Below are positions 1 through 32,859 of a stretch of 64,000 bases of DNA, piece after piece. The notes under the pieces were generated by a model. It did no database searches. It was not told where the DNA came from and saw only the letters and a list, made by a program, of their open reading frames with translations. The stretch is taken from the NCBI GenBank assembly GCA_026225945.1, contig JAMJFZ010001258.1:15790001-15854000 (forward strand). Direction: 5' to 3'. Numbering within the stretch: position 1 is the stretch's first letter; every line of letters starts with the position of its first letter. Position numbers and translations under genes: made by a program. This DNA is from Cricetomys ansorgei. Taxonomy: Eukaryota; Chordata; Mammalia; Rodentia; Nesomyidae.

Positions 1-469
1 CCTGGCATGGCAATTACCGAGAAAGATCCAAGTTGTAACTTTTCTAAAACCCCAGTTAGTCTACTTTATCTGAGCCTTATTTCTGCCTGCTTTCCCTATC
101 GTCAGCTTTTGTGCTCTCTCTTTCCTACGGCAACTGCCATTCCAACAGTCACTCTCCCTCTTATACCTTCCTCCAAGCTGTTCCCAGAAGTCCAAGGGGC
201 ACGGAACCACAAGGGGGAGGGGATTTTCTTTGGCAAAGTTTTATTCTACACTTGACTGTGGTTATTACTGAAACACCCAGGTGGGTGTTCTCAAGACACT
301 CAAGTACCTTGTGCATATGGGTCCAGAGCTCAGAGACGGGTCCTTGCAGAAGAGGCGCTGGCATCGTGTGGTGTAGGTGGAGGCTACACAGAATGACATT
401 GCCAAGGAGTTTACAAGTAGACCACTTAAGGGCCTAGACTGACATCACAGGAAACGGAGCAGTTCATTT
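1..469. other. BLOC1S2 intron, nothing recognised
   Basis: Intronic sequence upstream of the first visible BLOC1S2 exon. I found no match to the missing N-terminal exons and no clear repeat. Confidence 0.5.
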
Positions 470-545
470 TGAATTGCTGGGGATTGAACCCAGGGCTTTG
501 CTTATGCGACGTGAGTGCTTTGTCCAGTGAAATATATTTGCAGTT
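470..545 (-). mobile_element. ID / tRNA-type SINE
   Basis: GGGGATTGAACCCAGGGC is the reverse complement of the tRNA-Ala-like B-box half of ID elements. Divergent copy. Confidence 0.5.
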
Positions 546-634
546 CCAAATAGTTTCTTTTTAGATAATTACTTAATTTCTCACCAATTGTCATTCTTAC
601 CTTTTTAAAGAAAAAATTTTAATGCATTACTTTA

Positions 635-750
635 GTGCACGCCTGTGCACGTGTATGTGGCCAGGAGCCCATGTGCGGAGGTTGGAGGACAGTTTCGGGT
701 GTCAGTTCTCTCCTTTCACCATTTGGGTTCTGGGGACTGATGGTTCCACA
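635..750 (-). mobile_element. B2/B3-like SINE fragment
   Basis: GGTTGGAGGACAGTTTCGGG and GTCAGTTCTCTCCTTTCACC match the reversed B3/B4 body. Diverged. Confidence 0.45.
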
Positions 751-785
751 TCATGGGGACTTGAATTCTGGAGGGAGAAGTAGAA

Positions 786-980
786 GGATTCCTAGGATTT
801 GCAGGCCAGCCTAGCTAAATTGGTGAGCTCCAATACCAGTGAGAAATCTTGTCTCAAAATAATAAGGTGAATAGCAATTGAGAAAGGATACAATTGACCT
901 CCAGCCTGCACTAACCTACGTACACACACACACACACACACAAACACAAACACTAGTTGACACCAATATACACACACTTG
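786..980 (+). mobile_element. B4-type SINE with CA tail
   Basis: GGCCAGCCTAGCTAAATTGG, GAGAAATCTTGTCTCAAAAT and TTGACCTCCAGCCTGCAC match B4; it ends in a (CA) tract at about 922-942. Confidence 0.6.
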
Positions 981-1002
981 TGTATTTAAGTTATATCTAG
1001 TT

Positions 1003-1106
1003 GATGCTATATATATTATGATGAAATCCTCTAAATTATATATATTATTATAATATATTTCATATAATATACAAATCTTTTACTATCTCTATATATTTTT
1101 ATCTTA
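1003..1106. repeat. AT-rich low-complexity tract
   Basis: Imperfect TATA/ATTATA repeats about 100 bases long, next to the minus-strand B1. Confidence 0.6.
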
Positions 1107-1252
1107 TTTTTTTCTGAGACAGGGTTTCCTTGTGTAGCCCTGACTATCCTGGAACTCACTCTGTAGACCAGGCTAGCCTGAAACTCAGAGATCCACCTGC
1201 CTCTGCCTCATGAGTGCTGGGATTAAAGGCATGTGCTACCACCACCCGGCTT
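1107..1252 (-). mobile_element. B1 SINE
   Basis: Full-length reversed B1: GAGACAGGGTTTCCTTGTGT, CTGGAACTCACTCTGTAGAC, AGTGCTGGGATTAAAGGC. Confidence 0.9.
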
Positions 1253-1581
1253 ATATTTTTTATGCTACAGAGGTACTAAGACTGTATCACCTATATTTTC
1301 TTGGACATGAATTTGCCATTTTCTTTTCTAACCATGACACAAAGTCTTCTGACCTTGTTTCGTTTAGTTTGCAGATTGCTGCCTCTGTTTCTACTTAGAT
1401 TTTGAGGATATATAGGCTAAGTATAAATACCACAGATTGAAAGTGGGCTGCTCTTTTAACATTCCCTGGAGCTCTCCCTTGAACTTCTATATTCCCTCCC
1501 TGAACTCCTTTGACCTAAAATTCTGCACCCCAGTAACTGCAGTCAAATCCTAAAGGCACCTGTCTTCTGTTTATTTTAAAG

Positions 1582-1701
1582 CCACCAGTGAAGACTATAA
1601 ACTCCTGGAAAATATGAACAAGCTAACAAGCTTGAAGTACCTTGAAATGAAGGATATTGCTATAAACATCAGTAGGAACCTAAAAGACTTAAACCAGAAA
1701 T
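1582..1701 (+). CDS. BLOC1S2: BLOC1S2 coding exon, third from last
   Basis: It starts with the last two bases of an Ala codon and encodes [14 protein letters not shown] through RNLKDLNQK, ending on the first base of a Tyr codon before GTGAGT. This is the start of the coiled-coil region. Confidence 0.95.
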
Positions 1702-3797
1702 GTGAGTACTAATTTTCACCACTCAAGTAAGTACTGCTCGCATGTCATGTTATTCAGTGCTCGGGGCTCAAGGGAACAGGTAGCAGGGTGTCCTTGTCTC
1801 CTGGGCGTTCCTGTTCCAGAAAGCATTACTGGCCAAGGGGGATTTTTTTCCATTCTGAAGACAGTGCACTTTGTTGGGTGGTTATTTCTGCTCCTAAACC
1901 TTGCTAGTCCATATATCCCTAGAAGGAGAATGGACAGAGGGGAAGTCTAGTGAATTGATTTAACAGTGAAATCTGCAAAGGACTACTTTATAAGCAGAAA
2001 ATCGATGTTAATACAGAGTGGTCTGACTTATATTTTTCCACTGAAAAATGCCCTCTGTCACTAGGACATCCCTGGAATGGACATGCCCAAGATGCTGACT
2101 CAGTAGCAGAAAGATTGCTTAAGGAGTCAGAACTTTACAGGGAGGGGAACCCAGAAGAGGAGAATGACTTCCTTTGGCCGGGTCACTGATGTGCGCCATA
2201 AGCCGGCTGTTTTCACAGAGCATCTGCTCTGTAGTGACACATGTCACCCACCCTGGTCTCTGTGAGGCACGGCAGGAGAAACTCAGCTTTCCTACTTTAT
2301 GCCCTTCCTCTGTATCTGTAGATGATACATTAGTATGTGGTTTGTTTTTTCCAGATGCTGGACTGCAGCCTTACCTGGACCAGATCAATGTCATTGAGGA
2401 GCAGGTGGCAGCTCTGGAGCAGGCAGCCTACAAGTTGGATGCTTATTCAAAAAAACTGGGTAATCATTTTTACTTCTATTTCGATCATTTAGGGTTCATT
2501 TTATAAGTGTACCTATGTGTACCATGTGCATGCAATATCTGTGGAGAGCAGAAGAGGGCCCTGAATTCCCTGGAATCAGAGTTTTAAATGGTTGTGAGCT
2601 GCCATGTGGGTCCTAACTGAACCTGTGTTCTCTGAAGGAACAACAAGTGCTTTTTAACCTTTGAGCCATCTCTCCAGCACCTTTTGTTTTGATTTGATAA
2701 AGAGTACTTAGCTAGGCGTGGTGATGCACATCTGTAAGCCCACTACTCAGGAAGCTGAGGCAGGAGGATTGCAAATTCACATTTAGGTCAAGTTATACAG
2801 CGAGCACACCTCAAAAACCAAAAAGAAACAAACAAATGCTATTTGCCTCTTAAATAGCATTTCCTGTGGGTACTGGTTCATCAAGCACTGTTCTGAATGA
2901 GTTGCATGTATCTCACTCTTTAGTCTCCCAATAATCCATGAGTGATTTTTGTTTTATTGTTTTGTTTGTTTTTAGAGAAAGGTCTCTTTATGTAGCCATG
3001 GCTGTCCTGGAACTCACTCTGTAGACCAGAATAGCCTCAGACTCACAGAGATCCTCCTGCCTCTGCTTCCCAAGCACTAGGATTAAAGATGTGCGTCACC
3101 ACAACCAGCCAGTTTTTAAAATTACAACAACAGCAGCAACAAAAAACCTTCTAGGGAAGGTAAATGTGGTTTAAGAGGCAAAGTAGCTTGCTTAAGGATA
3201 CAAAGCCAGTTTAGCACATGAAGAGGCCATAAGTCAGGTATCTGACAATGCCAACCTCTTCACTGTGTTCAACATGCTGAACTATCTTTAGTAATGTAGA
3301 TACGTATTTTTTTTTTTTTAATGGAATTGCTGGTTCTATGTTTTCATGAAAGACTGCTTTTTGTCTAAGTAGAAGGCTGGTACTTTCTAGTGTTGTTTGT
3401 TGGCTCTTGCTATTATCTGCTTGGTGAAAAATAATGAGTGCATTTTTATGCTAAATAGCTTTAACAGGTTCTTTTACTTTTATCATTGCTACTTGCTGGC
3501 CGCTTCGAGAGAGTGGTTTGTAAGTCACTAACGGGAGTAGTGATCAACAATCAGTTTCACTATTTACAGTTGCATTTACTAGATGTTTGCTGTGGCCCTC
3601 ACCATAGAGAAGGCATCACACCAAGTGCTTTTGAGATTTTAAAAGCCAAAAACAAGTTGGGTGTGGTGGTGTATGCCTGTAATCTCTTGGGAGGTGTAGG
3701 CAGGAAGATCAGTAGTTCAAGACTAGCCAGCCAGGATGTCTGAAAATTTGTCATTCATAAATAAATAAATAAATAAATAAATAGATAGATAGATAGA

Positions 3798-3832
<35 letters not shown>

Positions 3833-4590
3833 ATATCACAGCAAGAGGCTTAAAAGGACTGGGGGCACAAGCTCAGCTGGTAGAGTGGTTGCTCACCATC
3901 CAGGAAGTCCTGTTTTAAGAGCACTGAATCTTAACACTAGAGATACTAAGTCTGGATTCTATACCCAGCACCGGGCAAACAGGGCTTGGTGGTCCATGCC
4001 TGTAATCCCAACACTCAGGATGTGGAGGCAGGAAAATCAGAAATTCAAGGTCATCCTTGGCTGCATAGTGAGTTTGAAGTCAGCTCGAGATCCGTGAGGC
4101 CGTCTAGGCTGGGTGGATGTGGGGTAGGCAGAAGAGAGGAGAGGTGGGCATACAGACAGAAACATGTATTTATACTTTCTGTATTTCTACTTTTTTTTTT
4201 TCAGTCTGGTTCCAGAGGGTACCTGAGATTGTTCCCGAAAGGGCCGTTTCCAAAATGTAGTAAGGCTCCCAACCCAGTGCCAATGGTTCTTGCTTCACTC
4301 TATCAGAGCCACCCAAGCATGTGTTACTGACAGAGGTGGAGCTTAGTGAATGTGGTCTGGGCTCCCAACTAGTTGTATATATTTGACTCTTTGAGGTTGT
4401 GCAGATCCGTGATCTCTGCACTTGGGCAGATGATGAGACTGAGCTAGTATCTCTTTAGAATACAATAGGTATATTGGAACTTGCTCGAAATCCAACTAAA
4501 AAGTGTCTCCATTGAGAGCTAATGTTAAAAAGGTGCAACTGCTGTTTTCCCCAAACAGAAGCCAAGTACAAGAAGTTGGAGAAGCGATGA
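1582..4590 (+). CDS. BLOC1S2: BLOC1S2, BLOC-1 subunit 2 (3' three coding exons; 5' part outside window)
   Basis: Coding exons 1582-1701, 2355-2459 and 4559-4590 (TGA at 4588-4590) join in phase to about 84 residues. They begin at [15 protein letters not shown], run through the [18 protein letters not shown] stretch and end [13 protein letters not shown]. This is the C-terminal 60 percent of BLOC1S2, a protein of about 142 residues and mostly coiled coil. The family protein is a subunit of BLOC-1 (biogenesis of lysosome-related organelles) and of BORC (lysosome positioning). The heptad-like pattern in the second exon fits the coiled coil. All splice sites are GT/AG: donors GTGAGT at 1702 and GTAATC at 2460, acceptors CCAG at 2354 and ACAG at 4558. 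The start codon and the exons for the acidic N-terminus lie upstream of base 1. CWF19L1 follows on the same strand about 3.2 kb downstream. Confidence 0.96.
2355..2459 (+). CDS. BLOC1S2: BLOC1S2 coding exon, second from last
   Basis: It encodes [20 protein letters not shown] through YSKKL after a TTTTTTCCAG acceptor and ends one base into a Glu codon. The spacing of L, I, V and A is typical of a coiled coil. Confidence 0.95.
2500..2680 (-). mobile_element. B2/B3 SINE
   Basis: It ends GAGCCATCTCTCCAGC, the reverse complement of the B2 tRNA-like head, and contains GCAGAAGAGGGC. It starts about 40 bases after the BLOC1S2 exon at 2355-2459. Confidence 0.75.
2710..2832 (+). mobile_element. B1 SINE, diverged
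   Basis: AGGCGTGGTGATGCACATCT, AGGAAGCTGAGGCAGGAGGA, A-rich 3' tail. Confidence 0.75.
2861..3275 (+). mobile_element. MIR SINE, split by a B1
   Basis: AAGCACTGTTCTGAATGAG and GTATCTCACTCTTTAGTCTC match the MIR core (2861-2945); AAGTAGCTTGCTTAAGGATA resumes it at about 3115-3275. Confidence 0.6.
2953..3112 (-). mobile_element. B1 SINE inside a MIR
   Basis: Reversed B1 with T-rich tail, CTGTCCTGGAACTCACTCTG and GCACTAGGATTAAAGATG. Confidence 0.9.
3655..3757 (+). mobile_element. B1 SINE, 5' part
   Basis: GTTGGGTGTGGTGGTGTATG, CCTGTAATCTCTTGGGAGG; the tail runs into the tetranucleotide repeat. Confidence 0.65.
3758..3834. repeat. (AAAT)n/(AGAT)n microsatellite
   Basis: About 19 tetranucleotide units of AAAT with four AGAT units in the middle, probably grown from the B1 poly-A tail. 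Confidence 0.95.
3860..4110 (+). mobile_element. B4/RSINE-type composite SINE
   Basis: A tRNA-like head (CAGCTGGTAGAGTGGTTGCT) is followed by a B1-like body (GCCTGTAATCCCAACACTCA). Confidence 0.6.
4559..4590 (+). CDS. BLOC1S2: BLOC1S2 last coding exon
   Basis: It encodes the C-terminal [10 protein letters not shown] and the TGA stop after a CCCCAAACAG acceptor. The stop lies inside a 20-bp tandem duplication (see findings). Confidence 0.95.
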
Positions 4591-5194
4591 AAACCATGGA
4601 GAAGCGACGAAAAAAGTGTTTTTTTAACATGGAAGAATGTTTTATAACAAATAAATCCTGAGGCTGATGAATCGTCACAGCTCCGCAAAAGAAACTGTGC
4701 TGGTTAACCCGAGGCCATGCCGGTGCTGGATCAACTGGAAGGCTGTGGCTGCTCCCAAGGCTCCTCTGAGGCAGCCCCTCTCAGACACTCAAACTGGGTA
4801 CTCCTCACCTTTTCTTGAATGCTTCATCTTTGGTTCAAGACAGAGACTCTAGAGTCCAAGGTATACCTGGGCCCGCCAGCAGAGTCAAGAGAGAGGACCT
4901 GCTTTCCCTGGTAGTGGACAATTAGCACGTTATTTTCTAAAATGGCTGTTTTGTTTTCTATTGATGATGCTAATGTATTGTTAACAAGATTTTAAATTAA
5001 AAAGGAAAACAAAACAAATGTGTTCTTTGCAACTAATTACTGTCTGTGTATCAGCAGTTTTTTTCCCATAACATTGCAAATAACACAAACTCCTAAAACA
5101 ATTCCCAAGCCAAGTCTTAAAGACTGAGCAGAAGTAGTGAAAGGAGTATTTTTATAACTTAGTATACGGGAGCTCCCCCACCCCACGCCCACCC

Positions 5195-5380
5195 CAATTA
5201 GGGATCAAATCTAGGCCTTGAATGCGCTACACAAGTGTCAACCAGGGATCTGTTTCCCCAGCCCTTTTACTTTGTATTTTGAGGCTGGTTCTCTTTAAGG
5301 TATTTAGCAGGCTTTCAGTTTGCAGCCCTCCTGCTTGAGAAGCTGGGCTCATTAGCCTGTGCCACCAGCCTCCCAGTTTC
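5195..5380 (-). mobile_element. Old ID-like and B1-like SINE pair
   Basis: GATCAAATCTAGGCCTTGAA then GTTTCCCCAGCCC is a reversed ID; CAGCCCTCCTGCTTGAGAAG to TGCCACCAGCC looks like a decayed reversed B1. Confidence 0.45.
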
Positions 5381-5504
5381 TCATCTTTTCACTTGAGGCA
5401 GATGCATGGTGAGAGGACACCCTGACATCTGTCCCGTTTGGAAATGTGATGGACAAGATGTGTATGTGTGCCTGTGTGTTAGATGGGGAAGGTGGCATTC
5501 ATAT

Positions 5505-5510
5505 AATAAA
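5505..5510 (+). promoter_or_regulatory. Candidate polyadenylation signal for BLOC1S2
   Basis: AATAAA followed by T- and GT-rich sequence, about 915 bases after the stop. It is the last canonical hexamer before the SINE-rich spacer. Confidence 0.4.
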
Positions 5511-5694
5511 GTATTTTGTAACATATTTCCTACTTGTATTTGTGGGGTGAGGGGAATTTGAGGGACTCAGTTGCCTAAAGACAGCGATGATAGGGGTTAC
5601 TAAAGCACCAATCGGACTGGGAAGAAATATAACCATGTCTACAGTAGCATGCTAATAGCCAGCAAGGCACCTGACGTTCTCAATGTCATTACCA

Positions 5695-6070
5695 AGTGCG
5701 GTGGTTGGAATGAGAATGGCTCCTATGGGCTCGTGTACGTGAACACATAGTCACTAGGGAGTGGCACTACTGAAAGGATTAGAAGGGTTATGAGGTATGG
5801 CCTTGGAGGAAATGCGTCACGTCACGGGAGGTGGGCTTTGAGGTTTCAAAAGCCAGGCGAAGCCCAGTGTTTCTCTCTGCCTGTGGACCAGGATGTAGCT
5901 CTCAACTGCTCCAGCACCATGCCTGCCATGTCTGCTGTTCTGCTCCCCCACCATGATGATAATGGTCTGAACCTCTGAAACTGTAAGCAAGCTCCCAACT
6001 AAATGCTTCCTTTTATGAGTTGTCTTGGTCATGGTGTCTCTTTACAGCTGTAGCACAGTGACTAAAACAC
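5695..6070 (+). mobile_element. Rodent medium-repeat element (type A)
   Basis: TGAGAATGGCTCCTATGGGC, TTTGAGGTTTCAAAAGCC, GATGATAATGGTCTGAACCT and GTCTTGGTCATGGTGTCTCT are familiar from a dispersed rodent repeat. It is reverse-related to the copy at 52590-52950. I do not assert a family name. Confidence 0.6.
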
Positions 6071-6164
6071 AAAGAGAGGTTCTCTTTCCACGTCTCCTGA
6101 CTGCTGTAGACCATCGTTTCTCCTTACTTCTCTGATCTGTAATAGGTGCTTTTATTTAAATAAA

Positions 6165-6366
6165 AGATTTATGTGTATGCATGTTTTGTCTTCGTGTACA
6201 CATGTGCATCTATGCACCTAGTGCCTATCGAAGTCAGGAAGGTGTTGAATCCCCTGGAACTGGAGTCACAGTTCCCCTGGAACCACAGAGTTAGTGCTAG
6301 GAATGGAACCCATATCCTCTGTAAGAGCAAAAGTGCTCTTAACCATGGAGCCATCTCCCCAGCCCC
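6165..6366 (-). mobile_element. B2/B3 SINE
   Basis: It ends CATGGAGCCATCTCCCCAGC, with AAGTGCTCTTAACC before it. Confidence 0.8.
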
Positions 6367-6829
6367 CACCCCTAACTAGAATTCTTACATACCCAAGAGC
6401 CCTACTTAAAAACAAATCTGTTTCTTGTTATTCCTACACTTACAGTGTGTTAAGCCATCTCCAGCTATCTTCCATTCCTATAAACGAGTCTTCATTTTAG
6501 AATAGATTTGAACCTACAGGAAAGTCGCAACGGTAATACAGAATTTCACAAACAAATTTTCATATTGTTTTATCATCTCTGAAATGTAGGGGTTTTTGTC
6601 TCTGAGCCAGATATGGTTCAGGATCACTCGGCAGAGGAAAATGGACTGGTGATGAAAAAATGATAGACAAACACAGACATCTTTTCTTTTAGGGTAACTG
6701 GCACTTTTTAGCCAGGGAGAAAGAGACTCCCCAAGCTTTCTGTGGCTTCAATAGTGCCTAGTTTATTCAAACAGTTTTCAGGTGGCAAGCACATTTCAGA
6801 AGAATCAGACACCTTTTATCACAAAATGG

Positions 6830-7115
6830 TAAAGACTAGAGTTTGGATCCCCAGTGCCTATGCAGTCTGGGCAAATATGAGGGTCCACCGGTAATCCCAG
6901 AATCCAGGAAGCACAGCTAGGAGATCCATCCTACAAGAGGGCGAACTAGATTAGCCCAATCCGATGAGCTCTGGGTTCAAATGAGGTACCCTATCTCACT
7001 AAATAAGGTGGGGAGCAACGGAGGAAGACTCCTAGTGTCAACCTCTCACCTCCACAGGCACCTGCATACGCACAAACGTGCTCACCCATGCAAACAAATA
7101 CACACAGCATATCCA
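6830..7115 (+). mobile_element. B4-type SINE
   Basis: TTGGATCCCCAGTGCCTATG, CCCAATCCGATGAGCTCTGG, AATGAGGTACCCTATCTCAC and a CA-rich tail. Confidence 0.65.
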
Positions 7116-7149
7116 CTAAAACAACAAACAAGCAAGCAAACAAAAAACC

Positions 7150-7321
7150 CAGCATGGGTTGGAGAGAGGCTCAGCTGTTAAGAGCACTTGCTTTATCATG
7201 AGATTCATTGTTTGGATCCCAGAATCCACATCAGAGGCTTCATAAACGCCTGTAACTCCAGCTCAAAGGGATCAAGCATCCTCTTCGGGTCCCAAAACAC
7301 ACAGCTGAGCATACACTCGGA
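7150..7321 (+). mobile_element. B2/B3-type SINE
   Basis: TTGGAGAGAGGCTCAGCTGT TAAGAGCACTTGCT is the B2 head; the body is diverged and the 3' tail has expanded into the CA repeat. Confidence 0.7.
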
Positions 7322-7328
7322 CACACAC

Positions 7329-7361
<33 letters not shown>
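7322..7361. repeat. (CA)n microsatellite
   Basis: ACACACGG interruptions, then about 16 uninterrupted CA units, some 330 bases upstream of the CWF19L1 promoter. Confidence 0.95.
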
Positions 7362-7362
<1 letters not shown>

Positions 7363-7462
7363 AGGGAGGGAGAGGGGAGAGACAGAGAGAGCGAGAGAGC
7401 GAGAGAGAGAGAGACAGAGAGAGACAGAGACAGACAGACAGAGAGACAGAGAGACAGAGACA
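7362..7462. repeat. Purine-rich (GA)n/(GACA)n tract
   Basis: About 100 bases of G/A-rich repeat (GAGAGA, GACAGA), strongly strand-asymmetric. It forms the proximal boundary of the CWF19L1 5' flank. Confidence 0.95.
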
Positions 7463-7788
7463 AAGTGTGCGTGACTGCTCACCAGACCCGTTAAGTTTGG
7501 TTGGTGCAAGGGGTCTACTAGCAGGTCACTAACTCCAAATGTTTCTATAACAAACAAGACAAAACGATTTCTCCCCACCCCTCCACCCCTTTCATTCTTT
7601 GCAGAGCTGTCGTTCCTTAGAGCAAAACCACGGAGAGATTTTTGTCCCTCTGCACGCCCTGTAGAGAGGTGGTTTCTCATTGGCTGAGCTCAGTGACATC
7701 ATATTTCCGCGCTCCGGCGTTCTAACCTTGAGCGCGCGTTCGTGCTCCTGTCTTCGGGCGGCTGTCCCAGCTCAGGCCGTCACTACCG

Positions 7789-30296
<22,508 letters not shown>

Positions 30297-30559
30297 GCAA
30301 GGGAAGGACAGTTTATGAACTCCACAGGAAATTGTTGCAGCCTGTTTTTAAAATGATGTCACAGTCCTCCGTGGGGGCTGCCCCATCTCTTTTCCGTATA
30401 TTCCCATGGAACCTGCCTGCAGCAAGAGGCCTAGGATTGACTTTTTTTTTTTTTTTTTTAAAGAAGTCATTCTGAGATACAATTGTATGTTAAAGAAATG
30501 TCTGCTACATATTTCCAAGAACAGCTTCTTTGTCCACATCTTCACAAACTTTTAAACCT

Positions 30560-30690
30560 TTGAGGCTCAGTATGGTAGCTCATACTTATACTTTCAGAAA
30601 CCGAGGAGTTGTGGCAGAAGGATTGCTGATCCTACATCTGGGCTGTGGTGTGAAACCTGCCTCTTCCCCGACAGCCCCCAAAAGGCAAAA
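30560..30690 (+). mobile_element. Old B1 in CWF19L1 3' UTR
   Basis: GGCTCAGTATGGTAGCTCAT, AGAAGGATTGCTGATCCTAC. Weak match. Confidence 0.4.
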
Positions 30691-31316
30691 GTAACTTTCC
30701 CCAAATCTTGTAAATGGTAAAAGGGGATGCTTTTCTCAGGTTGACAAATGTCTTGTGTTGCTTATGACCACTGAGACAAAATCATGTGTGTGGTAGAGCC
30801 AAGTGGTTACCCCAAATAACATTGCTTCCCAAGCACGCCGGATGGGAAGGGGAACCATACGCGGCCTCTGCAGGTGTTTTCTCACAGCGTCATCTTGTTC
30901 ACAGAAGAGGTCAGTCCATCTTTCAGATGTTTGACTCAGGTATGCTAGGGATTTTCTAAGCTCCAAGGGTATGGCCGTTGAGCACCCCAACATGGTGGTG
31001 TTACAGAATTTACAGTCTAATTGGGAAAGGAAGCGGCAGATTTAAGAAAATGAGTGTTTCTTTGAATATGTTGTTTGAGATGTTTAAGATGCCTGAGTTG
31101 TCCAATGGATGTGTCCAGATTGCCATTAGCCATTTCTAAACCTCACGCAGACAGGACTGCTGATGGGGCTTTGAGCGCATTCTAGAGGTTTAATGTTTTA
31201 GATGTTTCCTGGCGGTGTGTCCTGGGTGCTGTTAGATAATGCTCAAGCTTATGCAGATCTAGGTTGGTACTATGGCTTTAGGGATTTTCAGGGTATAGAC
31301 CATGGTGAAATCACAA

Positions 31317-31322
31317 AATAAA
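31317..31322 (+). promoter_or_regulatory. Candidate polyadenylation signal for CWF19L1
   Basis: AATAAA about 1.02 kb after the stop; no earlier canonical hexamer was seen in the UTR. Confidence 0.45.
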
Positions 31323-31599
31323 ATGGGGCAAATGCAGTCAGCCCCAACCTAAAGATGCCCGTGGGCAGGTGATCCAGTGAGCAGTACACGGAGGAGGTGT
31401 GGTCACAGGAGAATGCCACATGTCTGAAGCCAGAAGTGAATACTTGTCCTTCCTTATTGGCCACTTACGGCCCAGGCATAGTTTCATTTAGTTCTCACAA
31501 AAATCTCTTGACCTCTATTTTGCATATGAACAACAAAAAGCCAAAACAGTCTTGGAAACCTGAAGATTGTAGAGCCTAGGACAAACCATTCTACAGTTA

Positions 31600-31750
31600 A
31601 AAAAATAAAAGGTCTTTAATCTTAGCGTTCAGCAGCAGATCTCTGAGTTTGAAGCCAGCCTGATCTACATAGGGAGTTCCAGGTTAGACAGGGATATATA
31701 GACCCTGTCTCTAAATAAATATATAAATAAATGAATAAATAAAAGTATAT
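31600..31750 (+). mobile_element. B1 SINE with AAAT tail
   Basis: GTCTTTAATCTTAGCGTTCA, GAGTTTGAAGCCAGCCTGAT; tail (AAAT)n. Just downstream of the CWF19L1 signal. Confidence 0.8.
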
Positions 31751-32159
31751 CAACAAGCCTTGGAGTTGTGCTTTAAAAATAGAATATTTTAAAAGTGAAC
31801 TAACTGTAGGAACAACTTGGTTAGCCCAGTCAGCATCAGCCTGGCAGCAGTTTTCAGTATTTCTCACTCTCCTGAGTGCGAACTAGGAAATTAAGTTCCA
31901 CCTGTGAAAACTGGACACACTGCTAGCTCTGTCATACACAACAAATGAGGTTCCATATTTTTATATGACAGTCTGCCTTGCTCTAAGGGACGTGATATCA
32001 GGCCCATTTGTCTGATATTCCAATTCCATGGAAGACATAAAAAAATAGAAACCAACTAATCGAATACCACTCATTGTGACCCACAACATAAATTTGCATA
32101 CTGACATTGAGAATTTGATTCTGAGTCTTAACACTTCGAGTTATTAGCATCCCTAGCTC
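31751..32159. other. CWF19L1-CHUK spacer, left part
   Basis: AT-rich unique sequence; nothing recognised. Confidence 0.4.
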
Positions 32160-32268
32160 CAGCCTGGTGGGGTGCTACAAGCTGTAATCCCAGCTTTGGA
32201 AAGACGGAGGAACAGCAAGTTGCAGACCATCCTGAACTACATGAGACCTTGTCTCAGAACACCCAGGT
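32160..32268 (+). mobile_element. B1 SINE, diverged
   Basis: AGCCTGGTGGGGTGCTACAA, GCTGTAATCCCAGCTTTGG, ACATGAGACCTTGTCTCAG. Confidence 0.65.
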
Positions 32269-32859
32269 TCCATGAAGCAGATACCCACTCCAGTAGAAAG
32301 GCGGGCACGACCTCCCCTGTGCAACCCACCACTCAGAAGTATTCCTTGTTGCACCAAGAGCACCAAGCTTGTCTTTGCAGCCTTGTATCGCACTTCAGAA
32401 AGAAGTCCAACTCAGAACCATTGCGTTGGCAAGTCTGAAACAGCAAGGCTGATAAGCTGCAAGATCCGTGCGGTCCGGAAGAAGAGTTTTCACTGTGGAA
32501 TAACGTCACGTCTTTGGGTGGTTTGGGATTATTGGAGAGATTCTGAACAGCTGTGTAGGAAACCATGGTGGCCTTCGAAGGCTAATGAATGCGGCCGGTT
32601 AGCGCAGTTTTCTTTCCTATCTGGTTTCTTCACCGGTGCCCACCAGCGGTGGTAGGGTTCGAGGGGCAGAGGGGAGGGCTCTGAAAAAGATGAAATGTGG
32701 ACCCGGTGTTTGGGGGCGAGAACAATGCGAAGTTTAGGGTTTGGACAGAGATCTTAAAAACACATCGTGTGAAGCCCTCAAGGAACTAATTAGAAGCATG
32801 TACAAATAAAAGTCCCACGCTCGAAGGCCCTATCGGCCAGGAAGATGCCCAGGGCGCTT
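32269..32859. other. CHUK upstream flank
   Basis: Unique sequence without a recognised gene. TAACGTCACG at about 32503 is CRE-like. A tRNA-like A-box/B-box pair at 32593-32666 was considered and rejected. Confidence 0.4.

Larger units (their letters stand above)
4591..5510 (+). other. BLOC1S2: BLOC1S2 3' UTR (probable)
   Basis: No coding sequence was recognised here. The strand has an early AATAAA near 4651, an ATTAAA-like site near 4995 and a further AATAAA at 5505-5510. The true cleavage site cannot be chosen from sequence. An old ID-like and B1-like SINE pair lies inside (5195-5380). Confidence 0.5.
30297..31322 (+). other. CWF19L1: CWF19L1 3' UTR (probable)
   Basis: There is no coding sequence. 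The first canonical AATAAA on this strand after the stop is at 31317-31322. A T17-18 run near 30441 and an old B1 (30560-30690) lie inside. The UTR could be shorter if a non-canonical signal is used. Confidence 0.5.

Noticed and set aside
7240..7680. Ser/Leu/Val/Cys-repeat open frames over the CA/GA tract
   Set aside because: They are translations of simple repeats, not proteins.
32593..32666. tRNA-like A-box (GGCCGGTTAGCGCAGTT) and B-box (GGTTCGAGG) upstream of CHUK
   Set aside because: The spacing is about 11 bases too long. There is no matching 3' acceptor strand, no anticodon arm and no T-run terminator pattern. Probably chance or a distant tRNA relic.
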